A DNA stretch of 64,000 nucleotides from positions 124,001 through 188,000 of the forward strand of contig JAKLGA010000003.1 of assembly GCA_022710975.1 (NCBI GenBank), written 5' to 3'. Origin of the DNA: Myxococcota bacterium (GTDB taxonomy: Bacteria > Myxococcota > B64-G9). Below are positions 58,138 to 64,000 of this stretch, piece by piece. Every line of letters begins with the position of its first letter. The first letter of the stretch is position 1. The notes beneath the pieces are model-generated. The model was given only the letters and a program-made list of their open reading frames with translations, did no database searches and was not told where the DNA came from. A program made the position numbers and the translations under genes.

Positions 58138-60420
58138 GTGCGCCGGTCACCCACACCCCTCGGCCTGCTCCTGCTGGCGTGCCTGGCCTGGCCCGCGCCC
58201 TCCGCCGGCGAGGAGGCGCCCGGCGAGGAGGCGCCTGCTCCGCCCGCGGGCGAGGAGGAGCCCGAGGTCGACGAGGAGATCCTCATCACCTCCAGCCCGG
58301 CCCCGGGCAGCCGCCTGCCCTCCGCGCGGGCCCGCAGCGAGGTGACCCGCGAGGACCTGGCGCGCCGCCTGCCGCGCTCGGCGCCCGACGCGCTGCGCTT
58401 CGAGCCCGGGGTGTTCGTCCAGCAGAGCGCCCACGGCCAGGGCTCGGCCTACCTGCGCGGGCTGACCGGCCAGCAGACCGTCCTGCTGTTCGACGGCATC
58501 CGCTTGAACAACAGCACCTACCGCCAGGGGCCCAACCAGTACTTCTTCACCCTGGACTCGCAGAGCCTGGCGTCCATCCAGGTCCAGCGCGGGGGCGGCT
58601 CCACCCGCTGGGGCTCGGACGCGCTGGGCGGGGTCATCCTGGCGCTGCCCGTCGAGCCGCGGCCCGAGGCCAGCCCGGGCGACTGGTTCGGCTGGGACCC
58701 CCACCTGAGGGTGGCGAGCGGGACGGCCGACGGCGAGATCGGCGGCCGCCTCCAGACCGGGCTCAGCTTCGGCGACACCTTCGCCTTCCTGGGCGGGGCC
58801 GGCGGGCGCCACGTGGGCCAGCTCGAGAGCGGCGGGGCCGTGCACAACCCCGCCGACGGCGAGCTGCCGCTGGTGCCGCGCTTCGCCGACGACGGCCGCA
58901 CCCAGCTCGGCACCGGCTTCGACGAGCTCACCTTCGACGGGCGCCTGGTGGCCAACCTCTCGCCGCGCCACCGGCTCAAGCTCGCGCTTTACGGCTACCG
59001 CCAGTTCGACGCGCCGCGCACCGACCAGTGCCCGGCGGCCCACGCGCCCTACGACGAGTGTCTGAAGTACGACGAGCAGTTCCGCACCCTGCTGTACGCC
59101 GTCTACGAGGGCCGCCGCCTCGGCCCGGTGGTCGATCAGCTGCGGGCCACCCTGTCCTGGCAGCAGCAGCGCGAGCGGCGCACCATGGCGCGCCCCCGCG
59201 CCGCCGTCCAGCACACCGGCCGCGACGTGGTCGACAGCCTGGGGCTCACGGCGCTGGCGCGCTCCCCGCGGCTCGCGCTGGCCGACGCGCTCGACCTGCA
59301 GCTCGAGGCCGGGCTGGACACCTACCACGACCTGGTGAGCTCGGCGGCCTGGATCGCCTTCACCGACATCGACGTGACCGCGCGGCGCAGCCGGGGCCAG
59401 TACCTGGAGGGCTCGCGCTACACCTACGGCGGGCTCTACGCCCAGGCCGGCCTGGAGGCCTTCGGCCAGCTGCGCGCGCGCGCCGGCGCCCGCCTGTCCT
59501 GGATCGACGCCCGGGCCCCGGACGACCCCGAGTCGGGCACGCGGGCGGTCGAGCGCAGCTGGCTGCCCATGGTGGGCAACGCGGGGCTCGAGTGGCGGCC
59601 GCTGTCGTCGCTGGCGGTGCTCGTCAACTACGACCGCTCCTTCCGCGCCCCGAACCTCGACGATCTCACCTCGCGCCAGCAGACCGGGCCGGGCTTCCAG
59701 TTCGAGAACCCCGCGCTCGGGCCCGAGCAGGCCGACACCTTCGAGCTGGGCCTGCGCCTGAGCGCGCCGATCCTGCTGGAGGCCTGGGGCTTCCGCACCA
59801 CGCTGCACGACGCGGTGGTCAAGAGCCCCCGCCAGGACGCGGACTGCCCGCCGGACACCCCCGCCTGCCAGGCCTCCTGGACCAAGCTGCAGCTCGTCAA
59901 CGCACCGGCGGACGCGGCCCTGTGGGGCGTCGAGGGCTCGCTCCTGGCCGAGCTGCCCTGGGGCCTCGAGGCGCGCGCCAGCGTGGCCTGGACCTGGGGC
60001 GAGGGGCCGAACGTCACCCCGCGGCCCACGGACCCGGACGCCGCCTACCAGGCGCGGGTGCCGCTGTCGCGCGTGCCGCCGCTGAACGGGACGGTGGAGC
60101 TCGTGTGGCGCAGCGCCTTCGGGCTGACGCTCGGCGCGGACGTGCGCTGGGCCACGCGCCAGGACCGCCTGGCGCTCTCGGATCTGTCCGACGCGCGCAT
60201 CCCCCGGGGCGGGACCCCGGGCTTCGCCGTGCTCGATCTGCGCGCCTCGGCCCGCCTGGCCGAGCGGCTGCTGGTGTCCGTCGCCATGGAGAACGTCCTC
60301 GACGCGGCCTACCGCTACCACGGCTCGAGCGTGAACGGCCCGGGCCGGAGCTTCATCTTCCTGATCGACCTCGGGCCGCTGTGGCGATCGCCGGAGCCCG
60401 CGCGGCCGGCCGGCCCTTGA
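58138..60420 (+). CDS. TonB-dependent outer-membrane receptor
   Basis: 760 residues from GTG 58138. After a signal peptide (LGLLLLACLAWPAPSAG) and an acidic linker comes a TonB-box-like stretch (EEILITSSPAPG). The plug domain (ARSEVTREDLARRLPRSAPDALRFEPGVFVQQ, then RGLTGQQTVLLFDGIRLNN) and the 22-strand-type barrel follow, with ENVLDAAYRYHGSSVNGPGR near the end. The final residues ARPAGP extend beyond the usual aromatic terminus, which is odd. Substrate is unknown; iron complexes, cobalamin or oligosaccharides are all possible. Confidence 0.93.
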   Translation: MRRSPTPLGLLLLACLAWPAPSAGEEAPGEEAPAPPAGEEEPEVDEEILITSSPAPGSRLPSARARSEVTREDLARRLPRSAPDALRFEPGVFVQQSAHGQGSAYLRGLTGQQTVLLFDGIRLNNSTYRQGPNQYFFTLDSQSLASIQVQRGGGSTRWGSDALGGVILALPVEPRPEASPGDWFGWDPHLRVASGTADGEIGGRLQTGLSFGDTFAFLGGAGGRHVGQLESGGAVHNPADGELPLVPRFADDGRTQLGTGFDELTFDGRLVANLSPRHRLKLALYGYRQFDAPRTDQCPAAHAPYDECLKYDEQFRTLLYAVYEGRRLGPVVDQLRATLSWQQQRERRTMARPRAAVQHTGRDVVDSLGLTALARSPRLALADALDLQLEAGLDTYHDLVSSAAWIAFTDIDVTARRSRGQYLEGSRYTYGGLYAQAGLEAFGQLRARAGARLSWIDARAPDDPESGTRAVERSWLPMVGNAGLEWRPLSSLAVLVNYDRSFRAPNLDDLTSRQQTGPGFQFENPALGPEQADTFELGLRLSAPILLEAWGFRTTLHDAVVKSPRQDADCPPDTPACQASWTKLQLVNAPADAALWGVEGSLLAELPWGLEARASVAWTWGEGPNVTPRPTDPDAAYQARVPLSRVPPLNGTVELVWRSAFGLTLGADVRWATRQDRLALSDLSDARIPRGGTPGFAVLDLRASARLAERLLVSVAMENVLDAAYRYHGSSVNGPGRSFIFLIDLGPLWRSPEPARPAGP

Positions 60421-60486
60421 CAGGCTCGCTTCGCCCCCCCTACCCTCGGACGACCCGAACGACTCGCCGCGCGGCGGGGAGGAGCC

Positions 60487-60981
60487 ATGCAGCACCTGGA
60501 GCTGGGAGAGGTGGAGGGCATCGAGCACGTGCAGAAGCTGCCCGTGTTCGCCCGCCTGACCTACGCCGAGACCGCCCGGCTGGCGAAGCTCGTGCACCAC
60601 GAGACGCGCGCCGCGGGCGAGGTGATCATCGAGCGCAACGCGCTGGGGGAGGCGCTGTACGTGGTGCTGGAGGGCGAGGTGCGGGTGACCCGCGGCGGGC
60701 CCGGCCAGGAGGAGGGCGAGCCGCTCGGCCGCCTGGGGGTGGGCGAGCTGTTCGGCGAGATGTCGCTGGTCGACGATCTGCTGACCAGCGCGCGGGTGAC
60801 CGCCAGCCGCGAGACCCGGCTGCTGGTGCTCCCGCGGGCCGAGTTCCAGGCCCTGATGGCCGCCGAGCAGGCCCTGGCGCTCAAGGTGTACCGGGCCTTC
60901 TGCCAGACCCTGTCCGCGCGCCTGCGGCGGGTCAACGAGCTGCTGTCGGGCGAGCAGGCCTTCTCCGTCGGCGTGCGCTGA
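60487..60981 (+). CDS. Cyclic nucleotide-binding domain protein
   Basis: 164 residues after GGGGAGGAG. The cNMP fold is clear: LPVFARLTYAETARLAKLVHHE, then AGEVIIERNALGEALYVVLEGEVRV and the phosphate-binding cassette GELFGEMSLVDDLLTSARVTA. The Arg of the cassette is present (SARV). No DNA-binding or enzymatic domain follows, so it is a single-domain sensor. It is followed within 14 bases by a PilT gene, suggesting control of pilus retraction by a cyclic nucleotide; that link is inference. Confidence 0.9.
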   Translation: MQHLELGEVEGIEHVQKLPVFARLTYAETARLAKLVHHETRAAGEVIIERNALGEALYVVLEGEVRVTRGGPGQEEGEPLGRLGVGELFGEMSLVDDLLTSARVTASRETRLLVLPRAEFQALMAAEQALALKVYRAFCQTLSARLRRVNELLSGEQAFSVGVR

Positions 60982-60995
60982 GCAAGGGAGGACGC

Positions 60996-62072
60996 GTGGA
61001 CAAGGAAGCCTTCCACAGATTCCTGGGCGCCGCGGTCAACGCGGGCGGCTCCGACATCCACTTCAAGGCGGGCGCCTCGCCGGCGGTGCGGGTCAACGGC
61101 GAGCTGGTGGCCTTCAAGGTGCCGGCGCTGCTCGGGGAGGACACCGAGGCCATCGTCCGCACGATCCTGGAGCAGGTGCGCTTCAAGGGGAAGCTGGAGG
61201 ACATCGTCGAGATGGACGCCAGCTACGCGCTGGAGGGGGTGGGCCGGTTCCGCGCCAACCTGTTCCGCAGCAAGGGCCACCTCGGCGTCATCCTGCGCTC
61301 CATCCCGCTGGACATCCCCTCCTTCGAGGCGCTGGGGCTGCCCAAGGTGCTGGAGCAGATCGCCGCCTACGACCGCGGCCTGATCCTGGTGACCGGGGTG
61401 ACCGGCTCGGGCAAGAGCACCACGCTGGCCGCGCTGGTGGGGTACATCAACGCCCGGGAGCGCAAGCACATCATCACCATCGAGGATCCCATCGAGTTCT
61501 ACCACGAGGACAAGCTGGCCCGGGTCACCCAGCGCGAGATCGGCCGGGACTCGGCCTCCTTCGCCACGGCGCTGAAAAACGCGCTGCGCCAGGACCCGGA
61601 CGTGATCATGCTGGGCGAGATGCGCGACCTCGAGACCATCGAGATCGCCATCAAGGCGGCCGAGACCGGCCACCTGGTGCTGTCGACGGTGCACACCCAG
61701 GACGCGGTGCGCACCATCAACCGCCTGCTGGGCGTGTTCCCGCCCGAGTCGCAGCAGGGGGTGCGCAACCGCCTGGCCGACACGCTGCGGGCCACCGTCT
61801 CCCAGCGCCTGCTGCCGCGCGCCAGCGGCAAGGGGCGGGTGCCGGCTCTGGAGATCATGATCAACACCACCACCATCGCCGCCTACATCCGCGAGGCGGA
61901 CAAGACCGGGGAGATCAAGGACTACATCGAGAAGAGCGCCGCCACCATGGGCACCCAGAGCTTCGACCAGCACCTGGCCACGCTGCTGCGCGCGGGCGAG
62001 ATCACCGAGGCGGTGGCCATGGAGGCGGCCACCAACGCGGCCGACCTCCAGCGCGCCATGTCCTTCGAGTAA
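60996..62072 (+). CDS. pilT: Type IV pilus retraction ATPase PilT-like
   Basis: 358 residues from GTG 60996, with AAGGGAGG upstream. The N-terminal PAS-like domain (GGSDIHFKAGASPAVRVNGEL) and the motor domain are complete: Walker A GVTGSGKST (134-142), Asp box TIEDPIEF, Walker B IMLGEMRDLETI and the His box GHLVLSTVHT. PilT and PilU proteins pull in pili during twitching. The C-terminus has QSFDQHLATLLRAGEIT, as in the family. No pilin or other pilus genes are nearby, so it works with a pilus encoded elsewhere. Confidence 0.93.
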   Translation: MDKEAFHRFLGAAVNAGGSDIHFKAGASPAVRVNGELVAFKVPALLGEDTEAIVRTILEQVRFKGKLEDIVEMDASYALEGVGRFRANLFRSKGHLGVILRSIPLDIPSFEALGLPKVLEQIAAYDRGLILVTGVTGSGKSTTLAALVGYINARERKHIITIEDPIEFYHEDKLARVTQREIGRDSASFATALKNALRQDPDVIMLGEMRDLETIEIAIKAAETGHLVLSTVHTQDAVRTINRLLGVFPPESQQGVRNRLADTLRATVSQRLLPRASGKGRVPALEIMINTTTIAAYIREADKTGEIKDYIEKSAATMGTQSFDQHLATLLRAGEITEAVAMEAATNAADLQRAMSFE

Positions 62073-62073
62073 G

Positions 62074-62092
62074 CGCCGGCCACCTCCCGGCG
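62074..62092 (+). terminator. Weak hairpin after the pilT-like gene
   Basis: CGCCGG (62074-62079), a 7-base loop and CCGGCG (62087-62092) can form a six-pair stem directly after the stop codon, followed by TTCAGCTTGT. The T content is low, so termination efficiency is uncertain. Confidence 0.3.
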
Positions 62093-62163
62093 TTCAGCTT
62101 GTCGGCCTCACCTTGACAGGGATCCCGGTTCCCCGTAGCATGCCCGCCGGATCGGAGTCAGCC

Positions 62164-62475
62164 ATGCGATCGTTCCTCTCGTGCCTGCTCGCCGCCGCCC
62201 TCCTGCTGATCGGCGCAGCCCTGCTCTCCGGCTGCGACAGCGCCTGCAAGGAGCTGGGCTCCAAGGTGTGCGACTGCCAGACCTCCCGCTCCAGGGAGGA
62301 GCGCTGCCGCACGGCCATCGACGCGGCCTACGAGAACCGCGAGCCCTCCGACGGCGAGGAGGACACCTGCCAGTCCATCCTCGACGAGGGCACCTGCACC
62401 TGCGAGGCCGTCGAGGCGGACAACCTGGCCGCCTGCGGCCTGTCCAACGACGCGGCCTCGATCTGGACCGACTGA
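62164..62475 (+). CDS. Small Cys-rich lipoprotein
   Basis: 103 residues from ATG 62164. The signal segment (FLSCLLAAALLLIGAALL) ends in lipobox LSGC. The mature part has eight further Cys (CKELGSKVCDCQTS, CQSILDEGTCTCEA) within ~75 residues and is acidic, so a small disulfide-bonded surface domain is likely. No family recognised. It stands alone between the pilT-like and kinase genes. Confidence 0.75.
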   Translation: MRSFLSCLLAAALLLIGAALLSGCDSACKELGSKVCDCQTSRSREERCRTAIDAAYENREPSDGEEDTCQSILDEGTCTCEAVEADNLAACGLSNDAASIWTD

Positions 62476-62532
62476 CCACCCCCAAGAAAATGCCCCCTTG
62501 AGCCGGCCCCCCGGCCGGGCGATGATCCGCCC

Positions 62533-64000
62533 GTGAGCGACGAGATCCCAGCCGGACAGGCGGCCCACGCCCCCGACTCCCTGGCGGTGACCCCGGAGGC
62601 CCCGGGCCGCTACGGGCAGGAGCAGGAGATCGGCCGCGGGGGCATCGGCCGGGTGCTGCTCGCGCAGGACAGCCACCTGGGCCGGGCGGTGGCGCTCAAG
62701 GAGCTCCTGCCGGCCCGCGAGGCCACCGCGGGCGACACGGACGGCCCGGACGGCTCCGCCCGCCCCAGCGCGCCCACCCGGGCCATGCTGCGCCTGCTGC
62801 GCGAGGCCCGGGTGACCGGACAGCTCGAGCACCCCAACATCGTGCCGGTCTACGAGCTCGGCCAGCGCGCGGACGGCACCCTGTACTACACCATGAAGGT
62901 GGTGCGCGGCCGCACCCTGGGGGAGGCGCTGGGCCAGGCCCGCGGGCTGGCCGAGCGGCTGAAGCTCCTCAAGCACTTCGTCGACCTGTGCCACGCGCTG
63001 GCCTACGCCCACAGCCGCGGCGTGGTCCACCGCGACATCAAGCCCGACAACGTGATGCTGGGGGAGTTCGGCGAGACCGTGGTGCTCGACTGGGGGCTGG
63101 CCAAGGTGCGCGGCCAGGCCGATCTGCGCGGACGCGAGCTCCAGCGCGAGCTCGAGCTGCTCCAGGAGGGGACCGGCAGCCAGACCGTGGCCGGCACCGC
63201 CGTGGGCACCCCGGCCTACATGAGCCCGGAGCAGGCCGAGGGGGATCTCGAGCGCGTGGACGAGCGCTCGGACGTCTGGAGCCTGGGCGCGGTGCTGTAC
63301 CAGGTGCTGACCGGGCGGATGCCGTTCGAGGGCCGCCACGCCTTCGAGGTGCTGGGCAAGGTCATGCGCGGCGCCTTCCGGCCCGTGCCCGAGGCGTGCC
63401 CGCAGGCGCCCGCGGAGCTGGCGGCGGTGTGCGCCAAGGCGCTCTCCCGCGAGCGCGAGGCGCGCTACCCGGGCGCGGCCGCGCTGGCCCGCGAGGTGGA
63501 GGCCTACCTCACGGGCGGCAGGGTGCAGGCCCACGAGTACAGGCTGGGCGAGCTGCTCGGCCGCTTCGCCCGCCGCCACCGCGGGCCCCTGGCGGTGGCC
63601 GCGGCCGCGGCCCTGCTGCTGGCCGGGCTGGCGGTGGCCTCCTACCGGGAGGTGGTGGCCGAGCGCAACCGGGCCGTGGAGGCCGAGGCGGAGGCCCGCG
63701 CCCGCCTGAGCGACAGCCTGCGGGAGGGCGCCCGGGCGGCCTGGCTGAGCCAGGAGCTGCCCGAGGCGCGCGCCCACCTGCGCTCGAGCCTCCAGCTCCA
63801 GGACTCGCTCGCCAGCCGCGGGCTGTGGCGCGCGCTGGAGGCGAGCCCGCTCGCCTGGCGCCACGATCTCGGCAACCGCGTCTGGGATCTGGCCTTCTCC
63901 CCCGACGGCCGCACGCTGGCGGCCGGCTCGGAGGACGGCCAGGTGTACCTGGTGGACGTGGCCACCACCCGGACCGAGGCGCTGCGGGGTTTCGGGCCGC
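62533..64000 (+). CDS. Membrane Ser/Thr protein kinase with WD40-like sensor part, 3' end outside the window
   Basis: The frame starts at GTG 62533 and is open to the window end (489 visible residues). The PknB-like kinase has the Gly loop IGRGGIGRV, K56 (VALKE), catalytic loop HRDIKPDN (H166-N173), and GTPAYMSPEQA. The DFG motif is DWG (VVLDWGLAK), as in many bacterial kinases. One membrane segment (PLAVAAAAALLLAGLAVA) lies at ~352-370, followed by a coiled-coil-like stretch and the first WD40-type blade (VWDLAFSPDGRTLAAGSEDG). The outside part would act as a sensor. The kinase looks active. Confidence 0.9.
   Translation, partial: MSDEIPAGQAAHAPDSLAVTPEAPGRYGQEQEIGRGGIGRVLLAQDSHLGRAVALKELLPAREATAGDTDGPDGSARPSAPTRAMLRLLREARVTGQLEHPNIVPVYELGQRADGTLYYTMKVVRGRTLGEALGQARGLAERLKLLKHFVDLCHALAYAHSRGVVHRDIKPDNVMLGEFGETVVLDWGLAKVRGQADLRGRELQRELELLQEGTGSQTVAGTAVGTPAYMSPEQAEGDLERVDERSDVWSLGAVLYQVLTGRMPFEGRHAFEVLGKVMRGAFRPVPEACPQAPAELAAVCAKALSREREARYPGAAALAREVEAYLTGGRVQAHEYRLGELLGRFARRHRGPLAVAAAAALLLAGLAVASYREVVAERNRAVEAEAEARARLSDSLREGARAAWLSQELPEARAHLRSSLQLQDSLASRGLWRALEASPLAWRHDLGNRVWDLAFSPDGRTLAAGSEDGQVYLVDVATTRTEALRGFGP

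Noticed and set aside
1-64000. tRNA or rRNA genes
   Set aside because: No cloverleaf with a GGTTCGA-type loop or rRNA-like tract was noticed while reading; no covariance-model search was possible.

Overview
The window is very GC-rich by eye, with GTG and TTG starts used freely and almost every gene shadowed by long antisense ORFs. The gene content points to a deltaproteobacterial, Myxococcota-like organism: myxobacterial Cys-rich (DUF4215) repeats, many Cys-rich lipoproteins, a caspase-like protein beside an ECF sigma factor, a large Ser/Thr kinase, PilT, and an anaerobic-type acyl-CoA dehydratase activase. No tRNA, rRNA, CRISPR, insertion sequence or phage module was seen. No gene-free stretch exceeds about 200 bases.

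Layout. 1-15.5 kb: a partial secreted protein; a B12-binding radical SAM protein with a coupled 124-residue partner; then a minus-strand series of CYTH protein (frameshifted), ECF sigma, zinc-binding anti-sigma, caspase-like protein, Cys-rich protein, HExxH metalloprotease and small membrane protein. Next come a large HEAT-like secreted protein bracketed by near-identical REP-like repeats, and a DUF4215/NHL secreted protein. 15.6-25.3 kb: a compact type II fatty-acid/polyketide-like cluster with an AMP-ligase, a fused dehydratase-phosphopantetheinyl transferase, a thioesterase, two catalytically complete ketosynthases, an ACP, a FabZ-like hotdog protein and two paralogous radical SAM proteins. 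This is the best candidate for an undescribed system. 25.3-29.2 kb: an outer-membrane beta-barrel, MutM, a DUF1848 protein, a MshEN-domain protein and a flavin reductase-like protein. 29.3-37.4 kb: a tightly coupled acyl-CoA operon with a butyrate kinase-phosphotransbutyrylase fusion, a degenerate AMP-ligase, an NDP-forming acyl-CoA ligase and a CoA-transferase-GNAT fusion.

37.5-50 kb: a polytopic membrane protein; a 1412-residue double BadF/HgdC-type activase behind a palindrome-rich promoter; a STAS-like protein; Mn-type SOD; a membrane protein; a protein made almost entirely of C-x-x-C steps; Tat-exported TldD with TldE; an AAA/DUF4143 ATPase that may be leaderless; and a RHH/RelE toxin-antitoxin pair with its operator. 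50-64 kb: a DUF3857/transglutaminase-like lipoprotein, a small lipoprotein, a phosphate-selective-type porin with CotH-like and Cys-rich lipoproteins, a 38-residue Lys-rich protein, a lipoprotein plus TonB-dependent receptor pair, a cNMP-binding protein with PilT, a small Cys lipoprotein, and a Ser/Thr kinase running off the end.

How parts may work together (inference). The 15.6-25.3 kb genes could activate an acid, load it on the ACP, extend and dehydrate it, modify it by radical chemistry and release it by thioesterase. The acyl-CoA operon could interconvert acyl-CoA, acyl-phosphate and free acid for energy conservation, possibly fed by the adjacent dehydratase activase. All family calls come from reading motifs by eye; no database search was run.
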